Origin: Ifrita kowaldi
Taxonomy: Eukaryota; Chordata; Aves; Passeriformes; Cinclosomatidae
Direction of reading: 5' to 3'
Length of the DNA: 64,000 nucleotides
Assembly: GCA_013398055.1 (NCBI GenBank)
Contig: VZRS01015035.1
Coordinates: 109,551 to 173,550, forward strand
The position numbers and the translations under genes are program-made. Position 1 is the first letter of the stretch; every line of letters starts with the position of its first letter. Below, one piece after another: positions 42,217 to 55,384 of this stretch. The notes below the pieces were generated by a model. The model ran no database searches, was not told where the DNA came from, and saw only the letters and a list, made by a program, of their open reading frames with translations.

Positions 42217-43141
42217 AATATACCATATACAAGAGCAGACCCATATACATACCAAATTCAGAAGATACTAATGGCAGCCTTCATTACCCCTTCCCCCATG
42301 AAATCCATTCTCACGTGGATTGTGGGGTATTTTTGTTTTCCTTCTCAGTAGTTGAGCAGTTTGTGTGTACAGAGAAAATGGACTTACAGAAATCTGCAGC
42401 AGTAGCTTTTTTCTTTGCTTTTAAACATTGGGTTTTCTGTTTTGTTTTGGTTAAGTTTACGGATGCATGAAGTAAGGGAGTGAATTAGTTTCTTGTTTAT
42501 ATTTTTTTCACCTTGGGAAAAAAAAAAAAAGGCGTTTCTTTGAAACATGTTTTGATGCATTCTTTGAAGAGGTAGTTTGAACCTGATAGTGTTTGGTACA
42601 TTTTGTGGCTCCCAGAGCACAATTTTGTGAGCAGAGGGAGGGTGGAAAAGGGATTAGGGAGAGAGAAGAAACAAAAAAAAAAAATCCTTCTTTGCGGCGT
42701 GGTGTTTCACGTCCTTCTCATCTACGAAGTATGATGGAAATGGGTATAATGCTATGTTTGATTTTTCTGGTGACATGGCTGAAATGCAGTAATTTCTTAT
42801 TTGGGACATAATTCTGCCAAACTTAAGAACAGAAGGGCACAAAAACACAGGAGGAAAAAAAAACAAAAACAGGGATGCAAAAAAAAAAGGAAAAAAAAAG
42901 AGGAAAAATGCATCTTCTGTTGTTTTAAGACCATAGCTAAAATATGGTTAAATTGTGCACTATTGTTAAAAGGAGCAAAGTATAGCTGGGGGATTTTGTT
43001 TAAGAGGTTAAGATCTTTCTGGACAAGGGTTCATGCCACAGCTTCTTTGAGAGTTGCCCATCATTATTTGTAGGAGCTTAGATGTATAATTGTAACCAAA
43101 CTCCAGTATTAAAAGTATGTCATGTAATTTTTCTTTATTAA

Positions 43142-43147
43142 AATAAA
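43142..43147 (+). terminator. TBL1XR1: Proximal poly(A) signal AATAAA
   Basis: AATAAA about 1.26 kb after the stop codon, with T-rich sequence on both sides (TTCTTTATTA before, TTTGGCATATATTTGAT after). It would give a 3' UTR of about 1.3 kb that lacks the GC-rich islets. Confidence 0.45.
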
Positions 43148-43875
43148 ATCTTTGGCATATATTTGATAACACTGCCATTAAGAGGCAAAATGTTTACTAC
43201 CTTAGATTTTAAAAAAAAATCTTAAACAGAGGACTTGCTTCAAGTTTATTTTAATAGCAGTGATTCAGCTTATTTAAAAGATGAATACTTGCACTAATTC
43301 CCCTGCTGCTCCAGTCCTGCAGTTTATTGTATCTTGTGACTACATTTTTTTCCAAATATAGGGTAGATGTAAGCTGCTATTTTTTTAATAATCACTACTA
43401 TATAGTGTCTTTTACTCTGTTTACAATATCAAGTATTTTTCTTACAATGACAGATGTATATGGCAAACCTTTTTCTGCTCATGTGATTAAAAGTATACTA
43501 ATAGTGATTTTATTTGTAAATGATAGCATGAGGTTGTGTTTATGCGTATGTGTAGTCGAAAAGGTTGCATCATGTCTTGCATAAGATTCCAAGAGTGTAA
43601 ATTTATAAAAAGAGAGGTTGTCAAATTTATGTCACAGACATTTTACTTAAGGAATGGTTTATATTACAGAGCTTTGCAAAGTTATCAGTTTTATAACACT
43701 ATTTCAATCACAATTAATTTTGTGGCTTATGATTGTTAGTCTCTAACCTATTTTTTTATTCGTTTGGCGTTTTTTTTCCCCCTCCAAGTTAAGTATGAAT
43801 TCATCTAATTGAGATAATGCAGCTTTGACATTTTAACCATTGTTCTTTAGGCATCGATTTCTGCTATTTCCATGA

Positions 43876-43881
43876 AATAAA
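43876..43881 (+). terminator. TBL1XR1: Second poly(A) signal AATAAA
   Basis: AATAAA followed within about 25-35 bases by GTCTGAGTTTGGCT, a GT-rich downstream element. A plausible alternative end about 2.0 kb after the stop. Confidence 0.45.
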
Positions 43882-44223
43882 CACGACTTGAAGCAAGTCT
43901 GAGTTTGGCTAAGGTAGGGTAGCAATTTGCCAGTGGTAAAGACAAGTCAACAATACATTGTTCATATATACCCCAGGATTATACTGCTATCATACACAGT
44001 GTTTAAAACCAACACCAAGTCATATCCATAAAGACAGTTATCCATGGTGGTTCTGTGCCAGCTATTTTTAGGGTTTTGGAACATATTGCAAATGTTTAGA
44101 GCAATTACCCTATGAGTTACAATATGTAGGAAACCTAATATATTGAGTGTCTGGCACTTGAAATATTGCTTTTATTGCTGGAGGTCCATGACTGTGGCTG
44201 ACCTCTGTCATTTAATGAAAAAA

Positions 44224-44235
44224 AATAAAAATAAA
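44224..44235 (+). terminator. TBL1XR1: Overlapping AATAAA pair within an A-rich run
   Basis: Two AATAAA hexamers (44224 and 44230) lie in a run of A with single T interruptions. They may work as a signal, but the A-rich setting makes a chance match and internal-priming artefacts likely. Confidence 0.25.
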
Positions 44236-44589
44236 AAAAAAATTCTGTGCAATAATTTTAAACTGTGCTCCCAGGAATAGACACAAATGTTTTGAGTATG
44301 TTTAAGCTGCATTTTTCGTTTAGCAATGCATTTGTCAATTGCACTGAATTTAAATCTGAAAGTCAGAAGTGATTCTTGATAGTACTTTTGTATTTTAATA
44401 TGGACAGTTTATTCATTTTCATAAAAGTTATTGGATGATTCTTTCAGCCAATCTAATCAATTGTGGTGGAATTCTGTGACATAGCTGCAAAATCACACAG
44501 CCATGTTTTAGGGTATTGCCATTTTCCTCTTTCTCAATCATCAGCTGTTTTGGTTGTAATTCTAGTTGCTTCAGCATAGCATCACACAC

Positions 44590-44890
44590 TCAGAATTAGA
44601 GAACGCCAGAGCTTCAGTGTGTCCAGGCCAGGGCTGTCAGGTGCTGGGTCCGGCAGGAACGTCGGCTCCGTTGGCTCGAGCGCTCCGGACGCGCGGCCGG
44701 AGCCCCTGCCCCAGCGAGGGCCAGCAGTGCCCACTGCCATGGGGCCAGACCAGCGTCCCTGAGCCGAGGTCCGGCCGTAGCTGTCCTGCTGTCCTGCCTC
44801 GCATGCCACAGTGCTGCTCCTGCTCCCGCCGCCCCGCACGCCCGGAGCCGCCGCGGGCCGGGCGCGCCGGGTTCTGCCATCCTGCCAACC
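44590..44890. other. TBL1XR1: CpG-dense GC-rich islet inside the AT-rich 3' UTR
   Basis: About 300 bases switch abruptly from AT-rich to strongly GC-rich; my hand count gives roughly 30 CpG in 44641-44880. Open frames of 85-118 codons exist on both strands, as expected for GC-rich DNA, and none is recognisable. It could be an inserted GC-rich sequence, an internal promoter or a structured UTR element. Confidence 0.6.
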
Positions 44891-45959
44891 GAAAACAAGA
44901 CAAAAACACCACAGAACCGTGACGTTAATTACTGTCTTTTATAGCACAAAGGCCTCGTGTTCCAGGGTGAGGTAGACTGTCCAAATCGCTCCTTTCAAAG
45001 GGGAAGCCAAACGGCAGCAAGGCCCTGACTTTGTGTAGCGTGTACATACATGCTCAGTCTTACAGATGGAGTCATTCCTATTTTTATCAGCTCAACACGG
45101 TAACAGGCAAATATCCAAACAGAGGATAAAAGGAAGGGGAAAAGCTGGGCTCAGAATTAATGATGGGGTAAGAAATGAATTGCTCTTGAGTTCGCTGTCT
45201 TTCTGTGCGTCCATCTCAGAATCCTGTTTCTCATTTTTGCATGACCAGATCCAGGTTTCTGTAGAGTTCGTCTTTTTCTATTTTTACTTTACCTTTTTCT
45301 GCATTTTTAAATTGATGTAAAGATTCCCAACCACTGGACTTTTTAGTGTAGTTAAGAGAATATCTAGGTCTTCATAAAAGCTTTTTTAGACTCTTTGTAA
45401 TGTTGATAAACTGAGTTTATTCTGGGACTACCATTGTGCAGGGTTACTTAGCATGTCTACTAGGTGATTGGAAATCTTATATGAAACACTAAAAGTGCCT
45501 CTTTTTCTGGGTTGGGTGGAGGGGAGGTAGTAGTTACCAGAGTCAGAATGACATGGCATTTCGAAGCATGTTTCTTGATTTTGTGACACTTTAATGCATT
45601 TTGAGAGAAAGGCCAAAGATTTCTACCAATTTTAATTGATTTTCATTTTAAAAAGCACTCCTTTTTCCTTACACTGCTTACCTCATGCTAGGGCGTCTGA
45701 TGGGGCGTTGTACCTTGGGAATGTCCTTTGTGTTTAGGGAGAGCAGTGGGTGGCACGGGGTGGCCGTGCCGGTTTGCCAGCAGAGTGACCTCAGCAGGTG
45801 ACACGTTTAACTCTGCTGAGGGAAGGAGTTTCATTGCCACTGCCAGCTGGGGGGTTCAGCCTGTCAGTACAAGGTTGTCCGGTTTTGTCTGTTTAGCCAA
45901 GAGAGGAGCCTTGGGACCTGATTTTTCCAGTCTTTACTTCACCAGAAATCCCATTGTCT

Positions 45960-46170
45960 GTCACTTCACGAGGAGCCCTTGCCAGGGCGAGCGCTGGAGG
46001 CGCCGGGGCCGTGCCGTACCCCCAGTGTGGGTAAAACGAGCCACATCTCCCTCAAGCCGAGGGTCCCTCGGTGTCCACGGGGTTTTGCCAGAGCAGGGCT
46101 TGCTGGATTTAGCCCAGTGTTCCTTTTTGGCTGACGAGCAGGATAGCTCCTCCCTTCCCAAAGCCCCCTA
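45960..46170. other. TBL1XR1: Second GC-rich islet in the distal 3' UTR
   Basis: A GC-rich patch with several CpG, weaker than the one at 44590-44890, flanked by AT-rich UTR. A 147-codon open frame (45728-46171) crosses it but resembles nothing known and is probably a by-product of composition. Confidence 0.5.
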
Positions 46171-47164
46171 GAGCCGTCCCACAGTGGGATCACTTCCACA
46201 CTCTCCAGACGCCTGAAGAAAGCAGAAGCAACATTGTGGCATGTTAGAAGCAAATATGGCTTTGGGAGACAGCAGTAAATCTCCATCAAGATCCCTGACA
46301 TTTTCCGTAGGGAGAGAGACGTGGAGCAGTCCTCACTTCTCCCTCTAGAGAAAGCTCTGAAATACCACGAGCTGTGAAAGTGTGACTGTCTCCACTGTCA
46401 GTCTGGTGGGAGGCAGACGAACCAGGAAAATCTGCCGTTTTGAGTGGATTGCAGATTTAGTGTTAATAGTGCTTCAGATCAGTAGTTTTAAGTACATAAT
46501 TCGCTTTCTCTGCCTTTAAGTTTGAAGCTTGACAATAACTTGAGGCATGTTTTTGTTTTGTTTTGTTTGTTTTTTTATTTTTAAATAATCATTCATTTTT
46601 ACTTCATAATGTTTTTTGACATTTGTGGGTAAATACAAGAAAACAGTCTGCATGTTGTTGCTAGTCCAGTGTACTTTGCAATCTTGTCCTCAACAGACTG
46701 CAGTGTGCAGAACAGTAATTCTAGAATACAGAAGTAATTTTCTCTCTCTCCTGACATTGACATTGTAGTTGTAATGGTTTCATTTGGAGTTACAAATCCT
46801 TTGGGTCTAATTCTGTGAGCCTACCTATAGCACTGGATTAAAATGTCTGCATCATTTCTTCAGTTATCCAGTTAAACTACAACTGTTGTAAAAGTGTAAA
46901 CCAGCCCATGACAGTTTTTTGTACTTGTTTAAAGGACTTTTATTGTTCAGTTTTCATGATTATTGTCTAAAGAAGACTGATATAGATGTTCTATACTGTC
47001 CTGGACCATGTTAATTACACTTTATGATGTATTTTGGTTCTACATCACAATGATTTGTCCCCAAGGCCCTTATATCCCTTCTAGGCACATTTTCTGTTGC
47101 AGTTTCCCTTTGCATTGTATTGCTTTGACAACTGTAATTTGAATCAGATCTGAAAGAGGTCCAG

Positions 47165-47170
47165 AATAAA
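47165..47170 (+). terminator. TBL1XR1: Distal (probably main) poly(A) signal AATAAA
   Basis: AATAAA followed by ATATATTTTGATATTACC and then GGCTGAATGTTATAT, a reasonable cleavage and downstream-element arrangement. The preceding few hundred bases are non-repetitive and UTR-like, and the total length fits the known long TBL1XR1 3' UTR. Confidence 0.65.
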
Positions 47171-50100
47171 ATATATTTTGATATTACCTTGGCTGAATGT
47201 TATATAACCAGTACTTTTAAATGCTTGGAATGGAAGATTTGCAGATCGTTAGGCCGGGGAGGTGACAGACTGAAACACTATTTTTAATATTTAGTTTGGC
47301 ACATTTTCAGGTAAGACAAGGTGCAAACAGCAGCAGGAGGGTAATGCACTGTGTGGCTGCAGGATGTTTGGGAGCACACAGTAGATCCTGTAACGGTGAC
47401 ACCATCCCCTGCCACCATGTCCCACTGCTCCATTTAGGGAAACTGATTTATTTTGTGTTTTACATGCTCCATCTTCCCCTCCCCCCTACCCCTGTGGAAC
47501 AGAAGCAGAGTCCAGTGGTGCTCACAGCTGCAGCCCAGCTGTGTGGAAGATTCTGGAGGTGTGGGAGCAGCTCCTCCATGGTGGTGGAATCTCACATCGG
47601 GGAGATCCGGTGTTACAGAGCAACGTTGTTTGTATTACTGTATTTCAGATGTGTGAAACCATTTAGATTCTCATGTGACATAGCATGCATCCATCATACA
47701 TATAATGATGTTTTAATTAATTCAGAATTGTGGGTCATGTCATAATCCAGGTGAGGGAACCCAGACAGTTTATTTTCAATCTGTCCAGAACTTTATGGTG
47801 AAGTTGCTCTTTTTCTTGTAGATTACTGATTTGCTCTATATTCAAAAGTAGTAGCTTTCTTAGTAATGCTATCAAAATCAATTAATTTTAATATTTTGAA
47901 ACTTGCTGTTGAAAAGTGCCTGTAATGAATTGAAAACAGAGGAGGGACTCTTGTTTTACAAGTGTAAAACCAGTCTTAACTTCCCTTCACCTGGAATCCA
48001 AGTGCACTGCAGGATTTCTGCCTCACTTGGATTTTGAGGCAGCAATATTGGCGCAGTTTCATGGTTCTGAGAGACTGTGAGTTGATATTTAATTCGTGCA
48101 AATGCAGGAGCCATGAAGCAGTGTTGTGTTACGTACATGTTGCTCTCATGTGGCAGTGATGCCCAGATCCATCCTGTGAAGAGGAGACAACATTCCAGGT
48201 GGGTGCCTTATGCCACTGCTTCCCAAATCTTCCCAATCTTCCCTTTGGACTTTAGTTACAATCTGGTTCTTATAACTCTGCAGGAACTCGTGATCTCAGG
48301 TATTTATAAAGTCCATGTTCCCTACCTGTAGGGAAATGATTCAATGGAAGTTGAAGCAACATCTTCTGTTTGCTGATGTCAGCACAGGGCAGCTGTAACG
48401 GAATAATAATTTAGGAGGAATTTATTGATGATTCCGTAGAGAATGATGATGCCCTAGTTAGTTTTGTCCCTAAGGAAAGCTGACCCAGGAGTTCTGCAGT
48501 GCAGGGGCTTTCCTGTTTATCTGACTAACTGAAAATTGGTGCCATAAAAGCTCAGTGAAGAATTAATAAAGACAGAGGTTTTCTTAATAGACGTAATGTG
48601 AAAATGTTCTGCTTCTAGATTAATTCTTCAGTTACCAAGTCACGATTTTGGACTTAAAAAATTGTCAAGATGTCTCAATAGAGGTTAAGTACTTTCAGCA
48701 GACTGTTTTCTCTTTTTCCAGAGAGGTTTTCTGACTTGTTCTAGATGCTGAGTGCCCTGATTTTAACCTTGAGAACTCTGTATTTTGAGCTGTCTGAGTT
48801 ACACGTTCTTGAACATTTCAAGACTTCACTGGACTGGCGACAGCTCAGGCTGAGTGTTTTGCCTTCCCAATTAGAGAATCAAAGGGCCCAGCTCGCAGTG
48901 ATGCTGAGGGGAAATTCCCAATTACTTCAGTGCAAGCAGACCTAGGGCAGCACTTCTGAAAAGAAATGGTGGATGAAGGACTTTTTATTCTGACATATCA
49001 CAAATCCATCCATTAAAGATCAAGTTTCCTGTGCCACTGTGCTGAAGTGCTCATACCACAAGGCACCCTTTGCTATTTGCATGTTGTCTCAGCCCTGATG
49101 GAAACCATGAAATCTGCAGGCTCCGTTTAGTTTAATTTGTACCTTTGTCCTTGCTTCAAATGTTTTCTGCTGACAAGAATATCTGAAGGTGTGGGGTCTG
49201 CCTTTAATAAATGCCAGGCAGAGTGGCACAGGTGGGGTTAAGTCATGTGGACATGGCTGATGGCTCTCCAGAGCTGCATTGGGTCTCCACAGCCTCTTTC
49301 TTGCTCAGGGAGTGGTACTGCTGCATCATTTGCAGTTGCAGAAGCTGCTTGGAGCACCGTGTCTGCTGGCTGTTACACTTGGGCTGCACTGGGGCTCTCT
49401 GCTTTATAAATATGGGAAAAGACCTTTTTTAATGATACAATAACCATGTGTTCATAATACTTGGGAGCCACAGTAATTTTGACATATATTCCTTAATTTC
49501 TCGTAAGTGATTAATTTTTAAGGTAGCAAATTTCCGCCACAGGACAATAGTGAAGAATTGCACTTAGTTTACTTCTTAAATAGTTATTTGAAAGTTTTGC
49601 CGTTCTTTCCCTTTCTATTGCCACAGCCCATCTGTCTTCAGTTTGCTTGAACACTGCAGCAAAGTCAGGTGCTGATTAGGTGGATGGGAAGAAACTGCAT
49701 TCTGGCGGTGAGTAATTTGAAGCCAGGAGCCAATTCCCAAGACACAGAAGTAGGAGTTTGTGTAGTTTGTTGCAGTTGTGTTGTTTACCATCTCATGCTC
49801 AAATTGGTAAAACTTGCTGTGTGTGCTGAATTAAATATTCTATTATTTTATTCTGTTTATTTCTATTCAGTTCCTGCAGCTAATTCTATGGGAAAATCAT
49901 TCAATATAGTTTTCATAGGGAACAAATTATAACTTTGCCCTGCGTGTTGCTCAGGCAGGGAATTCTCCAATACTTCTTGGAAATGTCAGCTGTATAGAGG
50001 TGTAGTTTGGTGCTGTTGCCTGCACAGTGAGTGATCCTCCAATTTTGGGCTTTAGCTATATGAGTTTTTATCTTGAGCATTCAAGAGTGAAATACTTGTT

Positions 50101-53100
50101 GACACATTTATTTATTTATCTCCTGGCTTATTTGTTTGCTTGGCTGGGTGGATAAATCGACTCAGTGTTTCCATCAAATGCTTTTCTAGTTGCAGGTAAA
50201 TTGTGCCTCTGAAATGCACAAGAAATAAGAAACAATAAGGATAAGAAATCCCTGTCCATAGTGCTCTGTTAGTATTAAATCAGCACATTGTGACTTTCTT
50301 TGTCATTTGTTTTTACATGGATATAGGAATCCCAAGAGTTCTGTCTCTCCAGCTCTTCAGCCATTTTATTCCACTTTCTCTGGTAGGACTTGTAAATGAG
50401 CAGAATAAAGGGGAATACTTTTGCTTTTGGAAATCCTGTTTGAAAATAATGAGAGTCACCAAGTGACGAGGAAGGTGAGGGGCAATGTCTGAGGTTGTAG
50501 GTGTGGAGGAGGCCTCGGCAGTCAGGGAGCTGCACGTGCCCGGTCCTGCCTGGCTGCTCTCCAAGGCTCTCCTGTTGAAATACTGCAATAACCTTAATGG
50601 TGAAGCACTTTCCTCTCTAATCTGAATCTTCTTTGCAATTGAAAACTTAGTGCTTTGTCCACCCTGAATGCGGGGGGAAAGAAAAAGCTGTTTATTGTTC
50701 ACAGCAGCTTTTTATGTCTTTGAAATCTGTTGTGTCTTTTCTTCCTTAAGCTGAACTGTCCTCAGAGTGTCTTAATCAATTCATCAACACCAGCTGCTCT
50801 CCTTGACAAACAATTTAATGAATACTGAAATAAGAATCTTGTTTATAAGAAAAATGGTCTCTGAAACAACGCAGGGAGAAACTGAAAACAAAATAAGGTT
50901 TCTGGTTTTGCAGTTCTGCTATAATAACTATGAGCAGTGGCTCAATAATTTATAGATTTTGCATTGCTGATGTCCCAGAAAGGACCACTGGTTCTTGGAA
51001 GTTTTACATAAACACCTTTTTTCCCTTCTGCAGCCTTTGTGTTGTTCCCCCTTCCTGGTTTTCAGCCAGTGACAGATTTTTGTCCAAGGCTGCCCAGCAG
51101 ATCTGTGGCAAAGCTAGGAATTAAACTCAAAATTTCCCCCAAAATAGGACGGAGGACCAGGCTGAGGGTTGTATCTGCCCATAGCTTCCATCTGGGACCC
51201 TGCTCCCAAAGCAACACTACGACAGAAATGTTCAGAAACCGTGAGAGTGGAGAAAGGCCCCTGGGAAGCAGGACCTGCAAAACAAAACAGAAAAGTGAAT
51301 TCAGGAAATGCTCCAGTGATGTGTTAATACACTTGGTAAGAGTAACAAGGAAGAGAGAAAAAATTTTAACTGCTCTATATTAGACATTCTTTCAGACAGT
51401 AAATGCTTTTTAATATGATAAAAATATATTTCAGAGAAGGCTGCTTCTGTATCACGGAGACCTACATATTCCTGCTTTCTGACCACACAGCTATTCTGTC
51501 TTGTGAAGGACTTCTTCATAGAGACCAGAGTCACAAGGATTCAACAATATTCAAATCTGTTACAAATAAAAAGCTTTAAATGCATACCACACTTTAGAAC
51601 TGGAAAACCCCAAGCACCTGAAAACTAAATAGAGGCCATTGCTCAAGTGAGACTGCTGCTGCCGTGGGAAGTATGGAGAAAATGCATCTCCTTTTACAGC
51701 CCTGTTTGAGAGACGAGTTTTAAGGATCCAGCAGTCCCAGTGGTGATAGGGAGGGGTAGGTGTGTGCTGTATTTTCTGCTGCTTCCATATCCCCAAGGAG
51801 AAGTGGATTCCAGAAGAAGAGATTTTATTAGCACGGGATCGTATATCATGGTATGTGTTCATTAATATTAAGAAATTACCACTGCCGCTGAGCAAGAAGG
51901 ACATGCTATATTCCCATTAGATTTCTGCATCTCCTCTGCTTTCCAAAACTTGCAATTCCAGCTGGGATGGCTGCAGCAGTGCTTAGTTCACGATAAGATG
52001 TGAGATTTTGGGTTTGCTTCCTTTCCCCAGTGTTAGGGCAGGAGTCGTGCTTTGTATGGGTTCCTGAGCAGTCACAGTCTGTTGAGAGCAGGAGCATCCA
52101 GCAGAGCAGTGCAAGCTCAGGGGCTGCTGCTGTCCCAGCAGGACTCACCTGGTATTGAAGGCTGTTTCCAGAAACACAAAAACCAGCTCGATCTGGACTA
52201 ATAGGGCTGGATTTTAAGTTTCAGGGTGTGGGTGAGTGACTCATTAAAGTATCCTGACAGCTCTTCTGACCTCGAGTGATGCTGCTTGTACAGAACTACC
52301 CTGTGTGTGTAAGTGAGGAAACAGGCTAAAAGGGCAATGTGGTGCTGCAATTGCTGGTGTAATCTGAATTGAACTACGATTGGGTAGCAGAAAAGTGTCT
52401 TGGAATGGGAGCAAGTGTAGTCAGTCAGATTCAGAGCATAAGTGGTGTTATTATTTCCCATTTCCTGCAAGCCAATTTACTGCACTTCCAGCCTGCCTTC
52501 TCCTCAGTACAAAGCAGCAGCCAGAGGAATCATTAACGCAAAGCTTGGATCCCAAGATTGGCTGTAATTCAGATACTTCAGTGATAGAAAAATGTATAGT
52601 TTCAAAAGAAAGCATGTGCAAGTACCAAACCTCCTCCAACTGCAGAGATGTGTGTCTGTTCAAACCAACCCCCCTGTGCTTTAGAGGAAACAATTTACTA
52701 CTTAAGTCAATAAACACAGCTGTTAAGAAGTTAAGATTAGACTGTCAGATTCATCGTCCGCTGAGTAAATGACGGTGTACAGGCCTTCCCTGTCTGCAGA
52801 AGCAAAGATGGAGCGTGCCTCAAGGGTGGAAAAAAGGAGATTAAAAGGCAGATAAAAGAGCTGATGCATTGGGACCATGATCCTTCCAGCTGAAGGGTGA
52901 ATGGAGTGCTCTTCCCAAGGGAATTATAGCAGGTGCAGGTGTCTGTGTGGGTGTACGGGGGAAGCAGGGAAGGGCTAGGATTTTGGGAAGGGTACCAGGC
53001 TGTCAGCTTTGCAGAACAACAGGGAAGCTTCCACAGGCACAGTTGGATGTTGGAGCCTGCTGCTGTGCACTCACAGACCTTCCTGTTGCTTCCTTGCATT

Positions 53101-55384
53101 AGTTTGCCTTGCAGGAGTGCTGGCTCTTCCCACTGCCCTGGCTCCCTGTGGCACAGTCCTGGCCCATCAGCATCAGTGCAGGATTTAAGTGTGATTAATA
53201 TCAGAGCAGTCTCCTAACCAGCAACAGGGAGGGGGATATGAGCAATGCTGTTTTGCCTTTCTCACCCATAAATGTCATACCCCTGGAGGGTGGAAGGTGT
53301 TTTCCCTCTTGGAATTACAGATAATTCTAGCGGGGTTGACAAATTCACCAGCCACATTTCTGGGAGCTTTAGTACAAAAAAATCCCAACTCCTGTCTCTG
53401 TGACTTGGGCTTTAAACATTGATTACAGACATTGTGTGACCTTACATAGTGGTTGCAATTTTGCATCAAAATCCACTGCTTTCCTGTAATTTCTGGTGCT
53501 ATCCTGCTAAACTGTGCGGCACCTTTTCCTAGTGCCAATGCCATGATTGAAGTGCATGTTTTAGGTTTTGTTTCATCTATTTTTCATCAGCCCAAGAGAC
53601 TTTGCAGTGGCACGAGCTGCCTGGGAGCCCAGTTCCTTCCTCCTCACTCCCCGCCTTCCCCTCCAGAGGCTGTGGCAGAAGTTCTGTTGATTTTCCCGTT
53701 ATTTGCCTGTTCCTGAACCCTTCACCAGTATAATTCTTCCCTGGCCTCTTTCTATTCCTGCATCTTCTGTTGGTTTCAGTCAGTGACTCACTTTCCCAGC
53801 TGCCTTAGGAGGAGACATTTCAGTGCAGGTCATCACTAACACCATCTCATGGCTCTCTGGCAGCCGAATGGATGAGGGGTTCTGGTTTTGGGAGCAGCAG
53901 TGGTTCAGCCCAGCCAACAGGTCTTACTTCATAATCATTCCTTGCCTTTTTCCCTTGAAGGAAGATGTGGAGAGGGTGCTGAGGTTTTGGTGCTATCTAT
54001 TAAATCATGCCTATTGCTCATTTTTAAATAATATATATCCATATAGAAGTGTACAGAATTAACATCCATGGTTAACAGCAATTTAAAAACCACAGTCATC
54101 AGGTCATTTATCTAAGTGATGCACGTTGGATATTTTTGAGATGCAAGTTGAATGAGAAAATAAAGTTGTTCTGTTTCACTAGAAAATGCAGTAGTTACTT
54201 ATTGGGCTTAATTATTCCATATGTTAATGCCTTGCTGCTCTTGCAGCTGCTGGCAGAAAAAGGCTCCTTTCAGGCAGTGCTGTGCATGTTAATGAACCCC
54301 AAGGTTTGTTTTCCTGGCTTTTACACTTGAGATACCACTCCATCCAGCTGTGTATGGCCCTGGATAACTACAGCAGAGAACCCCATACTTAGTGGAAACA
54401 AAATCTATTGATGACAAACAAGTTTCCTGTTATGATAAGGACTGATGTGGATTCAGTGTGTGCTGGGAAGACAACCATGGGACTTGTTGGAGAAATCAGA
54501 TATGCCTTTGAAAAGCATGGAAGAAATGCTCCAGGGAGCTGATTTAATATTTTAGTCGATGTCATTCAAAATGTCTCCAGGAGATTGAGCACTTTTTTTC
54601 TTCTTCCACCCAGGAGCCTTACAGCTCCAGGAGTCTTGGATATGAGTTATCCCTGTAGTATCTCTCATGAGCCCACAGCTCTTTCAAGCCATGTTTCTGT
54701 TACAGACACAAGCCTTGGCTGCAACACTTTGTCCAGTTCTGTTTCTGTTATATTTATGGGCCCACCCTTGTGCCTAATATCTGCTTAAGAGGCTATTTCT
54801 GCCTTATTTCCATTTGTGGTGTTATTTAACGTGCAGCTGCCAGTGCATTCATTGCCCGAAATACCAGCAGAGTTTAACAGGTGTCTCTTTCCCAGCTGGT
54901 GCAGAATCCTTGGAATCTGTGGCTCTGCACGTCCACAGGAGCCCAGGGCTGTGCCTGTTCCAGCACACACACCCCTGCTCCTCTCTTCTGGCTGGGCTGT
55001 TTGGGCCCTAGTGCCTGATTTCGTGGTTGTTGGTCTTTAAAAGCAATGTACAAAATGAAATTAAAAAAAAATAGGGGAAGGGAAGAGAGAGAGGAAACAA
55101 GCCAGGCTCTGCTCCTGCTTCTTCCAAAGCTGTAGTCAGCCCTCACTCACCCTGCACAGCTCTTCAGGGGTGTGTAATTATCTGGCAGTGCCGTGTGCTT
55201 TGCTCTCCCTTCTCTGTGCTGAGAGAAAGCTGCTGAGCCCATGTTCTTTTCGAAAATAACAGTAATAAAAGAGGCTTTAAAGAAAAAGATGCTGTTCCCC
55301 TGCAGAGTGTGCTTGTTTGGGCAGTTTGATGTCCTATTTTTATTATAAATATAATTGAATTTCCAATAGTTACACACAAACAAC

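Larger units (their letters stand above)
41885..47190 (+). other. TBL1XR1: TBL1XR1 3' untranslated region (long form)
   Basis: After the stop, about 5.3 kb of mostly AT-rich sequence runs to a canonical AATAAA at 47165 with a U-rich and GU-containing downstream stretch. Vertebrate TBL1XR1 mRNAs are known to have 3' UTRs of several kilobases, which fits. It holds A-rich tracts, a GA microsatellite, a Pumilio-type site, three earlier AATAAA clusters and two GC-rich islets. The cleavage point is estimated, and shorter forms ending near 43160 or 43900 are likely. Confidence 0.75.

Noticed and set aside
45728..46171. 147-codon open frame within the distal 3' UTR
   Set aside because: Crosses a GC-rich islet inside an mRNA 3' UTR and has no recognisable domain.
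47296..47745. 149-codon open frame just after the distal poly(A) signal
   Set aside because: No family resemblance, no splice or promoter context, and a Cys/His-rich translation of the kind chance frames give.
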